Positions 10,438 through 23,161 of a stretch of DNA of 64,000 nt are shown piece after piece. Position 1 is the stretch's first letter, and each line of letters begins with the position of its first letter. The position numbers were made by a program, and so were the translations under genes. The stretch spans positions 211,541,468-211,605,467 of the forward strand of contig NC_090725.1 of NCBI RefSeq assembly GCF_036898095.1. The letters are read 5' to 3'. The DNA is from Palaemon carinicauda. Taxonomy: Eukaryota > Arthropoda > Malacostraca > Decapoda > Palaemonidae. The notes beneath the pieces were generated by a model. That model saw only the letters and a list, made by a program, of their open reading frames with translations. It searched no databases and had not been told where the DNA came from.

Positions 10438-10971
10438 CGGAAATACAGAAATAAATAATACGCCTTTAGTGGTAACGCAGCTAAAATTATTTTGAAGATA
10501 ATACTGTACACGACCTTCTTCGACCAAGTAAACAGCTTTTAACCGCAATTGCTCCTATCAAATGTGACCATGACAGGAGCAAACAGTATTGTACAAAGTT
10601 CATCAACTGCCATCAGGTGCTCTAGTATGTGGTCGTTACTCTGCGATTGGTTCATGAAGTATTTGCTGCAGCTGTTTGATGGCTTCTTATTTGCCATCTA
10701 TCATGCCGTTGCAATGAGTCTAACTATAGAAGAACATTTAGAGATCACAGCTGTTATTTAATTTGAACGTCCCCAATAGACTCTTACTTTAAAATAACTG
10801 TAGAACAGAGACGAATGATTTTATTCTTATTACAAGTATCACGTTCAAATAGCCACATGAGATGCTAATTTTTAGGATTACTTCCACCATCATGATAAAT
10901 CTAATGCCCTGTACGACTTTGAATATCAATATATGATGAAAATAGAAATTTTTGAATTATAGTTCATACAA
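10434..10971. other. Unassigned stretch
   Basis: Unique-looking AT-rich DNA. An open frame at 10549-10761 has no recognisable domain and I do not call it a gene. Confidence 0.45.
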
Positions 10972-10984
10972 CACACACACATAC

Positions 10985-11081
<97 letters not shown>

Positions 11082-11181
11082 GAATACATAATATGTAGGC
11101 CTATTATGTAAATAATATATATGTAATATATCAATATATTACATATAAGGTCTATTTGTAAATATATGTACTATATATTAA

Positions 11182-11240
<59 letters not shown>

Positions 11241-11322
11241 CTAGATTGTATCCAGGGGTACTCTTCCTTTCCCCATAATCCCCACTTCCCTATTCTTATT
11301 ATATATATACAGTATATATATA

Positions 11323-11368
<46 letters not shown>

Positions 11369-11533
11369 CATATATGTGTATATATATATAAATAATTATA
11401 TGTAAATATATATATATATATATATATATACTTATAATATACATATATATGTATATATATAAATTTATATACATATATATATATGTATAAATGTATTATG
11501 CATATATATGTATATATATAAACATATATACTG

Positions 11534-11576
<43 letters not shown>
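10972..11576. repeat. (AC)n, (ATAC)n and (TA)n microsatellite cluster
   Basis: Three (TA)n blocks (about 10999-11076, 11184-11237, 11303-11576) separated by short AT-rich spacers. Apparent YIYI-type translations here are artefacts. Confidence 0.95.
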
Positions 11577-11577
<1 letters not shown>

Positions 11578-11763
11578 ATAAACAACAACAACAACAAATG
11601 CAGCCGTCTCTAGTCCACTGCAGGGGAGTGGCCTCAAACATGTTCTTATTCAAGTCTGGGGTTGAGCCAATTTTCATCATCACGCTGGTCACTGCAGATT
11701 GGTGATGGTGAGGGACTTTAGTCTGATCGCTCACAGCAAACTAATCTAATATGGGTTGCCCTG

Positions 11764-11765
<2 letters not shown>
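11577..11765 (-). mobile_element. SINE-D copy 1, short retroelement end
   Basis: It begins (AACAAC)n AAATGCAGCC directly after (TA)n and ends at GGGTTGCCCTGA. It matches 61390-61640 and, inverted, 57031-57238. By analogy with RTE-2 the 3' tail is on the (TA)n side, so the element reads on the minus strand. It may be a SINE or a LINE 3' end. Confidence 0.65.
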
Positions 11766-11825
<60 letters not shown>

Positions 11826-12340
11826 TTGCTAAGCTACAATCTTAGTTGGAAAATCATGCTGCTATAAACCCAAGGGCTTTAAAAGGGAAAATATCCCAGT
11901 GAGGAAAAGACATGAATAGGCTAAAAGAGAACTAATTAATAATTAAAATAGAGTATTTTAAGAACAGTAATAACATTAAAATAGATATTTCACATATAAA
12001 CTATAAAAAAAACAAGAAGAGAAATAAGATAGGATAGTGTGCCCAAGTGTACCTTCAAGCAAGAAACCTCTACCCCAAGAGAGTGGAAGACCATAGTACA
12101 GACGCTATGGCACTACCCAAGATTAGAAAACAATGGTTTGATTTTGGAGTATCCTCTTAGAAGAGCTGCTTACCATGGCTAAGGTCTCTCTTCTACCCTC
12201 ACCAAATAGAAAGTGGCCATTAAACAATAATTGCAACGCAGTAGTTGAACCCTTGAGCGATGAAGAATTTTATGTAGTGTTGTCAGGTGTATGAGGAAAG
12301 AGAATGTGCAAAGAATAGGCCAAACTATTCAGTATATACT
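11766..12340 (-). mobile_element. SINE-A copy 2, truncated
   Basis: The (TTA)n tail at 11766-11824 is followed by the shared tail and the SINE-A body, colinear with 5209-5370 plus 8661 to about 8990. This copy has no insertion at the point where copy 1 carries RTE-1, which proves the empty site. The 5' head is missing: homology stops at a (TA)n tract near 12340. Confidence 0.85.
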
Positions 12341-12342
12341 GC

Positions 12343-12548
<206 letters not shown>

Positions 12549-12564
12549 TTACAAAGCTGATCTA

Positions 12565-13920
12565 GTGTAGAGTAAATATTTTATTCAAGTATTTTATTTG
12601 TGCATTTAAGAGGTATATAGCCAGCTCGTAAGTTGAGTTCCTCTCATGTAGGTTTAAGTCATTGTATGTAAATTACGTAAGACTTTAGTCGTTCAATTAA
12701 TTATGTTTTACATTTATGTCAGTGTATGTAAAATTTACGTTATTTTTTAAGAATTAACTTTTTATTTCACGTATTTTGTTATGAAATCTTATGTAATCTC
12801 GATTAGGTATGCTAAAAGACACATACGAGGTATGAACACAAGGGCTTGCACCATGTTTATGAGGTATTACATCTTGTTTATATTACCACATGGTTAGAAT
12901 GTTCTCGAAAAAATCAGAGATAGTTTTATCTTATTTTTAATGTTTCAGGGAGTAAGTGTGGCAGAGTTAACAGAGAGTGAGTTGCCTTGCTTGTGCGTTG
13001 GTATTCATCTGCTACTTGATCAGTTGGAAATTTTGGCGCCACTAGGCCTTGCCCCCAAGTAACGAGATTAATCTATTTATAATTATTTAGAAGTTTTAAG
13101 TAAATATATATGTGCCCCTAGGAAATCGTAAGCAGCAGAAGAGATCCAGCCTGTCCCTGTGAAAGAGCCAACATCCTCTCTCCTCTCCAGTGCGTCAACT
13201 GTGTGCCCACTCAAACATGATTGACGATTTCTATCCAACATATTTCAAACGTATTGTGTTGGTGTACGTGCTAGTATTATATACATTTTTGTAATTGGCC
13301 CTGTGAGATTTAAGTTAAAACAGTGAAGTATATTTATATTGCTTATCTGTTCGGAAACCTCGTGTGAGCTAAAACACGTAAGTGTACCAGTTACTTTTAT
13401 GTAAATTTTGTTTAGTATCTAATCATTAAAGTGTTAAAGTGTTAACTATTTTTATTGGTTATCGAGATTAAATATTTTCATAAATTAATTTCCATTGCAA
13501 CAAGTGATTGTATAATTTTCATGAAGTATTATTTCTTGTCTTAGTCTAAGTTTTGTTCAAGATTTAATATTTCGAGTGATTCATTTTGGTGATAAGTTTT
13601 TTGGTATTAATGTTGTAATTTCTTATAGAATATATTTATTTTTGTAAAGTGTGTATTATTTTGATCACCAATATTTCGAAATAGACCTTGCTTGTGATCC
13701 CTGACTAAGAACCAAAGTAAGTAGTTGTTTTGAATAGTTCAAGTAAAGTAATTACCCAGTTTTGTTTTGAGTGTACGTAAGAGACCTTTGGATATTCAGG
13801 GCGTTTATATATTGCCGTCTGTGAGTTGTATAATTTCTCAGAGCTCGGGTAATAATGGAAAAGTAAACAGGTGAGTTTGGAGTTCAGGAGGTTATGTAAC
13901 TGGCCCGCTGTAATGATATG
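12565..13920 (+). repeat. Left arm of a 1.4-kb inverted repeat
   Basis: The arm is homologous, in reverse complement, to 14146-15551. Matching landmarks include GTATTTTATTTGTG near 12586 (against 15516), CCCTGTGAGAT near 13301 (against 14775), GTGTATTATTTTGATCACCA near 13650 (against 14436) and CCCAGTTTTGTTTTGAGTGT near 13755. Identity by eye is roughly 70-80% with indels. No coding sequence was found. It could be a paired LTR-like unit or a fold-back element. Confidence 0.8.
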
Positions 13921-14143
<223 letters not shown>

Positions 14144-14145
14144 TT

Positions 14146-15549
14146 ATTACGACAAGCGAATTACGTAAATTTCTGGGCTCCCAAACTCACCTGCTTTATA
14201 TTACATAATTTGGTATGCTATAGAAAACATTCGAGCTCTGAGAATAGTACGCAACTCCCAGACGACAATATATATGAGCACTGAATATCTAAAGATCTCT
14301 TTACTTTACACTCAAAACAAAACTGGGTATTTGCTTTACTTTTAACGGGAACTATTCTTAAATCAACCTCTTACTTCAGTTCTTAGTCAGGGGATACGGG
14401 CAAAGCACTGGAATAAGTATTGGTGATCAAAATAATACACACTTTACAAAAATAGATATATTCTATAAAGAATAAACAATTAAAAAGAATAACACCAAAA
14501 ATACATCCCTTGAAATATTAAATCTGAACTAGACCTTAGACTAAGACAAAAATGATACTTCAAAAAAATTATACAATCTATTTCACTAGAAATTAATTTA
14601 TGAAAATATTTAATCTTGACAATTAATGAATAAATGACACTTTAAGACTTATAGAAAATAAATCAGAATTACACTTACATATACCTAACTGATACTCTTA
14701 TGTCCTTGGGCTCACACAAGAATACCGATCGGGTGAGCAAAAAAAATAAAATGAAATTCACTTTTCAAACAAAATCTCACAGGGCCAGTCACAAAAAAAT
14801 TTATTGTATAAAATGTACGTACATCAACACACAATAATTTCACCAATGCTTGAACAACACTATACATGGTATACATTGGAAAGAAATCATTATTCACGTT
14901 TGAAAGGAAACACTATTCCCGTTGGAGGGGAAAATCGATGGATGGCTGAAGGGGTGCTGGCGAGAGAATCGTCGGACGTTGGGTCTTTCGGAATCAGGCT
15001 GGATCTCTCTGGTTCTTATACATTGCTAGACCCTATATATATCATCTTAATTCACACCAGAAACTTCTAGTAAATCATTCTCGTAGCGTGGGGACATGGC
15101 TTTAGCGGCACAAGGTTGCCATCTTAGCAATTTGAAGAAGGGGTACTATCGTTGTTTGGCGAGGAAACTCTCTCAGCTAACTCCGCCCACCTCCTCTCGT
15201 AACATTAAATAAAAGAATTATTTCTAGTCTAAAATTTTCATGAATTTTCCAACCACGTGGAAACATGATGAAATCCCTAGCATGTATGTCTTGTTAAAAG
15301 GTATGCTACCCTTTAACAAGATTACTCAAGACTTTGTAACAAAACTACATGAAAAAGAAATATAATTCTTTAAAATAACATAAATTGATATATATACGGA
15401 ACTGAATGAAATTACAACTAAAGGAATGACGACAGTCTTATGTGATTTACATACATTTACTTAATCCTACACGAGTTGCTATGCAACTCTTAAATACACA
15501 AATAAAATACGTAAATAAAATATTCTACTTTCATGAAGACTAGGTTTAA

Positions 15550-15551
<2 letters not shown>
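14146..15551 (-). repeat. Right arm of the 1.4-kb inverted repeat
   Basis: Reverse-complement partner of 12565-13920. Read on the minus strand it contains TGTTACGAGAGGAGG at about 15195-15210, a possible LTR start, but homology between the arms runs past that point, so a simple pair of solo LTRs does not fully explain it. The small open frame at 14804-15070 has no known domain. Confidence 0.78.

Positions 15552-15619
<68 letters not shown>
15552..15619. repeat. (TA)n microsatellite
   Basis: A pure TA run that closes the right arm of the inverted repeat and touches the 3' end of the Penelope-like element. Confidence 0.96.
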
Positions 15620-15623
<4 letters not shown>

Positions 15624-15659
15624 AACAGAAAAACTAATGTCGCCACATACATATTTATT

Positions 15660-15700
15660 GCAAACGTTTCGACATTTAAAATATCATTATCAATGCTACC
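15660..15700 (-). ncRNA. Degenerate hammerhead ribozyme-like motif
   Basis: On the minus strand the PLE-1 3' region reads TTGATAA, a short stem GATAT/ATGTC around TTTAA, then GAAAC. This resembles a hammerhead core (CUGAUGA, stem II, GAAA). Hammerhead motifs are an established feature of Penelope-like element termini. Two core positions differ from consensus, so this copy is probably inactive. Confidence 0.5.
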
Positions 15701-15802
15701 TAAAATAAAGATAAAAGAAACAGTACAATTTCAAATGAAAATTACATAAAATAAGTAAAGAATTATGAAAAATGCATACAATTTGAATAAAAAATCAGTC
15801 TG

Positions 15803-16156
15803 TTACGAAAAGGGGGACAGCAGAGGTATTACAATTGAGGTCAAGCTTAAATATTTTATGAAAAGAGATTCTAAAATTCTCAAGTCACTTTCTGAAGAAC
15901 AAGAGTCGGCTGTCTTAAAATGCTCGCTACGTAAAATGAACTTACATATTTCCGAGTGTTTCCTAACAACTGAGTGTGTTGGATCACTGAGAGGGAAACC
16001 TGTTCTGCTCGACTTCCCAATATGATCATTGGTCCTGACTTTGAAGGCACGATAAGTGCTCCCAAAATAGCAAACTTGGCAGTTTGGACATGTAAATTTG
16101 TAAATGGCCGACGATCTAATGGCAGTCGGCAGGTGGTCTTTGAAACGTAAAAACAA
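15803..16156 (-). pseudogene. GIY-YIG endonuclease of PLE-1
   Basis: A 117-residue open stretch. The N-terminal part reads IYKFTCPNCQVCYFGSTYRA, a Cys-bearing GIY-YIG variant as in Penelope-like elements, followed by the conserved Arg and His region (VRTNDH) and SSRTGFPL. The C-terminal part (LFIKYLSL) fits the end of the family domain. The enzyme would nick DNA for insertion. It is isolated from its reverse transcriptase by decayed sequence. Confidence 0.82.
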
Positions 16157-16787
16157 TCTGATTTTAAACTTGCTTACAAAAATAAACCTAAAATCAATTT
16201 GTGGATATGTCTTAGAGAACTGTTTAACCAGGAAAGTTAAAGAAAAAACAATTTCTGTTTAGGAGCAGATAGGGCAGAACTGCTGAGGCTGATAAATATT
16301 GTTTAAAAACTTTCTGACTTGTTTGTAGAAAATGTGCTCACTAAAACCATTACTAATGAATAAAGACCTTAAAATCTCATCTCCGTATAAAAAATATGGA
16401 GATTGGAAGAGAGGTGGTAGGCTCTATGGAAAAGAGTTTTAACGGCATTAATTTTAAATTTAGTGCTACAAAAACTGAAAAAACTAATCCTCTAGCCTGA
16501 AAAAGTCTGTTTTCTGAAAATTAAGAAAAGCAACCCTTTGCCACTGTTACATCTAAAACAGGGAATTTTCCCATCATTTCTGGTTCCACAGTAAAACGAA
16601 TGTTTTGATGTTGTTGGTTCAGATAAAAAAAAAAAAAAAAAAAAAAATAGGGGCATGTTCCTTCCTTCTAAACACAACAAAAGTCTCATCAACATAACTT
16701 ATAAATCAAAGGTTTAAAGCAAAGTGGACAGTTATCCAGCCATTCCTTTTCTTAGTGTCATTAAAAAAAAAAAAAAACGCTGGCAAG

Positions 16788-17058
16788 TTAGTCTAAGCAC
16801 CCCATTCCGACCCTATCCTTCTGTTTATACAAATCACCATTAAAGATAAAATATAAATCTTCTACACACAGGGACAGTAACTTCTTTAAAATATATTTAG
16901 TCAGGCCTAAAAAACTTTTACAATTTCCAAAAGCTAAATTAGTACACAAGTTAATTGTTTCATCAAGTGGAATATTTGTGAATAAGGATTGAATGTCACA
17001 ACAAGCCATGTAAGAAGAAGCGGGCAAGTTGTAGGATTTAAGAAAATCATAATAGTCA
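16788..17058 (-). pseudogene. Reverse transcriptase fragment of PLE-1
   Basis: The translated minus strand contains YDFLKSYNLPASSYMACCD followed by IQSLFTNIPLDETI, matching motif A of Penelope-type reverse transcriptases (D-x2-SLFTNIPLDET). The frame ends at 16788 and the YADD region is decayed. The upstream part of the same open frame (17062-17264) is MITE sequence read through and does not belong to it. Confidence 0.82.
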
Positions 17059-17061
17059 TAA

Positions 17062-17325
17062 GGCCGGGAGCACACTAGCGACTCTGTGGCGCCACAAAGC
17101 CACAGCATCGTGTGGCGGGGATGTGGTCTCCCATAGGTTTCCATTGTTTTAAAGTTTTGCCGCGCAAAGTAGCGACTATGGCAAGCGACTGTGGCTCTCT
17201 GTCTCTCATCCCCGCCACAAGCGTGGCGTGGCTTTGAAAGCAATGGAAACCTATGGGAGACCACATCCCCGCCACACGATGCTGTGGCTTTGTGGCGCCA
17301 CAGAGTCGCTAGTGTGCTCCCGGCT
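17062..17325. mobile_element. Palindromic MITE, Harbinger-like
   Basis: A 264-bp element whose two ends are almost perfect inverted repeats of about 85 bp (left 17062-17148, right 17240-17325; starts GCCGGGAGCACACTAGCGAC). It is flanked by the trinucleotide TAA (17059-17061 and 17326-17328). A 3-bp TAA duplication and a G/C-rich terminus fit the PIF/Harbinger superfamily, but assignment by ends alone is tentative. It has no coding capacity. Confidence 0.82.
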
Positions 17326-17328
17326 TAA

Positions 17329-17400
17329 AAGTCAAAATCGTATGACTTTTATGATTTTCTTAAATCCTACCACTTGCCCGCTTTTTTACATGGGTGGTTT
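17329..17400 (+). pseudogene. Inverted stub of PLE-1 reverse transcriptase
   Basis: It repeats, in opposite orientation, the sequence at about 17005-17058: TATGATTTTCTTAAATCCTA, then CACTTGCCCGC. The plus strand translates to a YDFLKSYHLPA-like peptide. With PLE-1 it forms a head-to-head fold-back. Homology stops near 17400. Confidence 0.7.
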
Positions 17401-18548
17401 TGACTGTCGGGTAAGCGGCTATCTCTGCCTTCCACCTGAGCTACGTCATGCAAGGACTCGGTCGAATTTTGTTCGATGATGAACCGATCTACTCTACCTT
17501 AGGTCTTGAGTTAACCTCTGCAATGTAATTAGAAAACTTTTATATTGGGGGAATCGGTAGTAAGAGAGAAGGAGTAATTATTTAAGAAATAAATTTGTTT
17601 TTTTAATCGACCTCATTTATTAAAAAAATTTGGAAAATTTAGCGACGTTTAAGGAGAGCTACCACGGTCTTAGATAAAGAGACCATCACCATACAATTAT
17701 TAATATAATCCTAATATCATGCTCATTAATACCAGCTGTTTCATGTAACGAGACCGCACTTCTATCTTCGTTTAACTTGAAAGTTGTGTTTTATAATAAC
17801 TTAGTCAGAGAGTTCGAAACTGATTTAAATTGTCAGTTATATAAAAAATGCTCCTCAGAGAATTAAAATTTTATTTCCTTCTCAACGTAGCTTGTTGATT
17901 TCTCCAAGGCTTTATGAATATAAGAAAGTTTTATCGAATAAGATGTTAAAAGTTTTATAAAGTATTTATCATGAACATAATACTGAAATTCACCAAAACT
18001 TTGGAAATTCTTTAAATTTCGCTTTGTAAGAGAGGTTATTATACGCGGTTGAATCGATGTTTTATAACCTTATTTTTGTTCTCAAGATTGGTAACAGAAT
18101 CTGGTTCGTTCTTGTTATAAGAACGAACAAATTTATAAGCATTTAAGAGATGGTTACCATTACACTTAAAGTAATCGATGAAACATATGGTCAACTGTTT
18201 CTCGACGCATCTTTGAGCCTCGTCAATTTTTATAGACTATTGTTATTGCTCAGGCAAAATTGTTCGTTCAGGTTACTAGGTACTGGCTTGCTTACAGCAA
18301 CTAGTTATTGGGGTCAGTGTGATGCGCATTTTCGTGGCAGACTTCGTTACGGTATTTGGTGCTAACGAGCTCAAGTTTAAAGTTGAGTGGTCTCGCTAAT
18401 GTTAACTATAATTACTGGGTAATGTTTAAAGTATTTTACCTTTTATTCATTCGAGTTATTTCCTGTATATTAGGTTATCATCAGCATAACTTTATCACAG
18501 CACTTCAACAAGATCATTTGCCACTCGCACATGTGACTTTAATAGATG
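17401..18548. other. Unassigned AT-rich stretch
   Basis: No domain-bearing frame or repeat recognised. The frame at 18150-18365 has no support. Confidence 0.45.
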
Positions 18549-18750
18549 TAAATATCAACCACAAATGGGTTTAACGTCGAATTTTAACTTTGGGAATATA
18601 TATTCGCTTAAGATTCTTTTATGTTTCGATGCGGACCCATAATTTCGAGTCCTTGTCCAGCCAGAAGCATTTATCATGAAGGAACTTTCAGTGGACATAT
18701 ATTCCCAAGGTTAAAACTCGATATTAAATCCCAGTTGTGATTGATATTTA
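18549..18750. mobile_element. SINE-C palindromic element, copy 1
   Basis: Diverged inverted arms: 18549-18605 starts TAAATATCAACCACAAATGG and its partner ends near 18750 with TGTGATTGATATTTA. A B-box-like TTTCGAGTCC followed by CCAGCCAGAAGC lies inside (18647-18668), matching the tRNA-like part of the copy at 40060. This is the oldest of three copies. Confidence 0.7.
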
Positions 18751-18930
18751 CACATACACACACATCATTATATTCTGAACTTCCATAAGGTTGTAGAATT
18801 CCAGTGATATTAGGAAATATAAACTCAAAAGTTTTTTTTTTTTCTATTTGTAAATATTTATTAGAAATGTACATGTACTGCCTCAGAGAAGGTTCTGTTC
18901 CTCCATAATATAGTGCAGTACACGAAACCC

Positions 18931-19002
<72 letters not shown>

Positions 19003-20500
19003 GCTAAGCTACAAACATAATTGGCAAAGCAGGATGCATTAAGCCCAAGGGCTCCAACAGAAAAAAGATAGCCCAGTGAGGTAAGGAAATATAGAAACAA
19101 ATAAACTACAAGAAAAGTAATGAGCAATTAAGATAAAGAATTTTATAAACAGTAATGACATTCAAATAGACCTTTCATGTATAAACTATAAAAAGAGACT
19201 TAAAACATTTTTTGCAAGTACGAACTTTTGAAGTTCCATCGATTCAACAACCCGACTAGGAACATCATTCCACAACTTGGTCACAGGTGGAATAAAACTT
19301 CTAGAATACTGTGTACTATTAAGCATTATGATGGAAAAGGGATGACTTAGAATCAACTGCATAACTACAGTAGTATTACGAACAGGAAGGTACTGTCCGG
19401 GAAGATTTGAATGGAAAGGTTGGTTAGAATTATGAGAAAAACTTATGCAACGTGCATAACGAACTAACTGAAAGACGGTGCCAGAGGTTAGTATCTAGAT
19501 CAGGAATTTGAAATCTAATAAACCATAAGTTCCTATCCAACATTAAAATGAGAAAAAGGTAGAATGGCATAATTGAAACATTTCTTCAGAATAGATTGAT
19601 CACCAAAAATCTTAAAAGATTATCTCAATAAGCCCTATTTTTGTGCAATTGAAGAAGAGACAGACCGAATGTTTCTCAAAACTAAATATGCTATCAAGAA
19701 TCACACCTAAAATTTTAAGTCATACAGAGTTAGACGAATATTACCAATGCTGAGAACCAAATGTTGAGCAGCCACTTTCCTTGGCATACTTACAATCATA
19801 CTTCAAGTTTTGTTAGGGTTCAACTTCATACCCCATAAATTGCACCTTACACTAATTTGAACTAGATCTCTATTGAGGAATTCAGCAACCCAAGATCTAT
19901 ATTCAGGAGGTGGAATTGATGCAAAAAAGAGTAGCCTCATCTAGCATATGTAACGAACTTGTTTTCTAGGCTAAACCACATGTAATGTGTATATAGTAAG
20001 AAAAGTAATGGGGCAAGAACACGACCCTCAGGAGCACCATATATCACATTCCTATAATCACTATGGTGCCCATCAACAACAACTCTTCGTGATCTATTAG
20101 TTAAAAACTCAATAATGATGCTAAGAAAAGACCCAACCACTCCCAGCTGTTTGAATTTGAAAACAACAGCCACATAATTAATACGGTCAAAGGCAGCACT
20201 GAAATCAAGGCCAATCATAGGGATTTCTGTACGGCACTGGAGATTGTAATAAGGGCATCACATGCCCCAAGGCCTTTACGGAAGCCAAATATGAAACTAA
20301 GGGAACAGATGATTACCTTCAGCAAACCTATTTAGACATTTTGCCAAAAGACGTTTGAAAACTTTAGATAACATAAGATTTATGGAAATTGGGCGGTAAT
20401 CAGTTGGACTTGAGCTACCACAAACACATTTACGTGATTGAGTAACATTGCCAATTCTCAAACAAGTACTAAAGGAACCTCTTCTTGCTAACTTGAAATA
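18931..20500 (-). mobile_element. LINE-A copy 1 (non-LTR, SINE-A partner)
   Basis: Read on the minus strand: a 5'-truncated reverse transcriptase region (about 20490-19200), a 3' UTR (19200-19002) and an (AAT)n tail (19001-18931). The 3' UTR and tail match SINE-A. The C-terminal coding stretch near 19210-19500 matches 50515-50901. The 5' side ends near 20500 without a clear duplication. Confidence 0.82.
19937..20218 (-). pseudogene. LINE-A reverse transcriptase fragment
   Basis: A 93-residue open stretch containing motif A (LDFSAAFDRINY) and a degenerate motif B region (GAPEGRVLAPLLFLLYT), as in Jockey/CR1-type LINEs. The catalytic YADD box that should follow is lost: the frame reads YAR and then stops. 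The enzyme is certainly dead. Confidence 0.85.
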
Positions 20501-20545
20501 TATACTGTGTATTACTGTAGTTTTACAATGCTACTATCCTGTATG

Positions 20546-20546
20546 A

Positions 20547-20599
<53 letters not shown>
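20546..20599. repeat. (ACT)n microsatellite
   Basis: About 18 ACT units followed by AAT-rich sequence to 20625. Confidence 0.95.
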
Positions 20600-20830
20600 A
20601 TAATATAATAATAATGATAATAATAAAGAAACTAACATTCACAATAACATATATTCGGTGCTCATGTCATTTAATACTCAGACTATAAACTATATAAGAT
20701 ATTACTAAAGAAAATTATTAAAAGAGGCTCTAAAACATAATGCAGTTCTGTATATGATCATGTGTTACTTGATAATATAAAATACTTTATATAATTATTG
20801 GACTACAGTGTGTGAGCAACGTTATGAAAA

Positions 20831-20831
<1 letters not shown>

Positions 20832-20918
<87 letters not shown>
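20832..20918. repeat. (CT)n microsatellite
   Basis: Pure CT run of about 43 units. Confidence 0.97.
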
Positions 20919-20921
<3 letters not shown>

Positions 20922-22139
20922 AAATCAGGAAGAGTTGTAGGAATTTGATTTTTCTTATTTTGTTGTAAGCTTGAATAATTTTCATTCAAATAAAACTATG
21001 CTATGTTGAAAAATAATTAATCTACACAAAAATTCTGATAGTTCGATAATTTTCTTATTTGTTGTCATTAAAAAACCGGCCTTTTGAATTCTGTAAAGGC
21101 ATCATAACAAGATAATATGAAATATGTTTATCTCTTCTCTATGAAAATTTAGCTTGTGGAATTCAAACACCACAGTCAAACCGAAATGAGATTTCCTTCA
21201 CAGCATATGTCAAAGTTAATGGTTCTTATTTTTTCTCACTGTTCGGTTCTGCCGGATAGCAAAGTTGAACCTATTTCAGGTTTTCATGTTAAGATATCTT
21301 TAAAGAAATTTGTTTAAAAGTGCTTTTTTCAAATGAGAAGGCTATACTGTATGAAAATTATGTCTTTAAGTGAGAACATGTTTTTCTTTTAATAAATCAC
21401 TGGAAACGGGTTTTATATTGATTTTTTTGAGGAAATTAGTCTATACAAAATCAAATTAATACAGATAGAAAATAGTGATTATGCTGAATAAAAGGGAATG
21501 AGGATGTTAAGGAATGAGGAAAGTAATAAGGATAGATTGGAATAAGGAAGAGCATAAGGATTAACATAGTCTAAATGAACAGTAAAAATGATTAAATAAT
21601 AGAAACGAAAGGAAATAGAAAAGAGGGAAGATGAGAGAAACATTTTAGCCTTTGGCAATAAGTAAAAAGAACAAAAATATAATATAGTTTGAAGTACTGA
21701 ATAAAATGGCATAAGAATATAGGAATAAGATAGGGAGTAATGATAATGGAGAATAAGGCAGGCATAAGGCTGGCTATAAGGAGTAATCTAGACTAAAATG
21801 AACAATAAAAATGCACGAGTAACAGAAATTAAAAGGAAATAGAAAAGAGTGAAAAATAGGAAAAACTTTTTAGGCTTCTGGACCAACGTTCCCTTTTCTT
21901 AAAAGACAACATTACTACAGCCTACTCTACTGCGTGGGTATGTGATGACAGGCGATTTGAGAATTTATCCCGGTGCTTCCAGTTCAGTGGCTGGAGTCGT
22001 GTGCTTTGCCAACGTGTTTTTTTTTTTTTTTTTCATAATGGCATGAAAATTTCAATATAGAATAGTTGAGAGAAAGTAATGAAAATAATACGAACAACGG
22101 AAAGGAGAGAATAAATGACACAAGATATCTTGTATGAAA
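20919..22139. other. Unassigned stretch
   Basis: AT- and purine-rich DNA (GGAATAAGG-type motifs near 21480-21760) and a poly-T run at 22017-22034. It may include decayed 5' LINE-D sequence, but no motif proves it. Confidence 0.4.
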
Positions 22140-22606
22140 GGAGGCAACAGAAGTGGAAAAATGAAGATAGGTGTAGAGCTTTGGATAGAACAATTAAGGG
22201 GAATGCATAAAGGCAAAGGAGAGATGGATGGATAGTTGTGAGGAGATAGAAGATTTTAATGGGAGAGAGAAACAGAGAAAGTATGACAAAGTGAAAGAAA
22301 TTGCTTTTAAAAAGAGAAGAAAGACCAGCAATGGTAACAAAAAGGTTGATGGAACTCTAGTAATGTAGTCAAAAGAAATATTGGGAAATGGACGGAATAT
22401 ATTGGAGAATTGTTTGATGATGAGAAAATAGAACAACTTAACTTAAATGACAATATAGATTGACTAAGTGTAATCAGAGCACAGATAGAGGAAGCTTTAA
22501 AACAAATTATAGGCGGTAAAGTAACAGATGAGGATGAAATAGCAATAGAGATGTTGGTAGCTCTAGGAGAGAATGTACATCATTGATATGTTAATGGAAA
22601 TAGTGG

Positions 22607-22966
22607 ATGGAATATATGAAGACGGAGAGCCTGCAACACGGATGTATAAATCAATATTTATCACAATACCACAAAATACCAGGAACACCTGAGAGCAAAA
22701 CATTGGACTATCAGTATCCTGAGTCAAACACGAAAATAATATTAAGAATTGTCTTGAATAGAACAAGAAATAAGGCACTCCCTGAAATTGATAATGAACA
22801 ATGCAGATTTATGAGAGATAAAGGGACAAGAAATATTACTTTTATTTTGAGAATGTTGATGGTGAGAGCAATAGAAGTGAAAAGGGATCTATATGTTTTT
22901 GTTGACTATGAAAAGGTTTTTGATCGTCTTAGACATGTAGAACTTATAGGATTTTGGAACAGATAA
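22607..22966 (+). pseudogene. LINE-D reverse transcriptase, N-terminal fragment
   Basis: The frame includes KIILRIVLNRTRNKALPEID, a CRFMRDKGTRN stretch that matches the usual GF-x-GRG-T region, and motif A (VFVDYEKVFDRLRH). Catalytic Asp is present. The frame stops just after motif A, and motif B (GVRQECV) continues in another frame near 23060. Confidence 0.75.
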
Positions 22967-23161
22967 ATGTGATGGGAAAGATCTGAGATAGATAAGGAAT
23001 TTATATTGAAATCAGGAGGCATCAGTGAAAGTAGAAAAGGATGAATCAGATACTTAGTACATCAAGAGAGGTGTAAGACAGGAATGTGTTATCGCCTGAT
23101 CTCCTCAATGTGTATAGTGAAAGGATAAATAGAGATCTCAGAGATATGGAAGGAATTATGA

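Larger units (their letters stand above)
15620..17061 (-). mobile_element. PLE-1: Penelope-like retroelement, decayed
   Basis: On the minus strand this region carries a reverse transcriptase fragment (16788-17058), a degenerate middle with a poly-T run (16624-16647), a GIY-YIG endonuclease (15803-16156) and a 3' UTR ending at the (TA)n tract at 15619. Reverse transcriptase followed by GIY-YIG is the diagnostic Penelope-like order. It is 5'-truncated near 17058, where an inverted stub of the same sequence begins (17329 onward), with a MITE inserted at the junction. Confidence 0.85.

Noticed and set aside
17228..17479. Coding frame across the MITE
   Set aside because: It joins MITE, an inverted PLE stub and unrelated sequence; the peptide has no coherent domain.
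18861..19127. Open frame with a poly-Asn run
   Set aside because: It is the (TTA)n tail of LINE-A read backwards.
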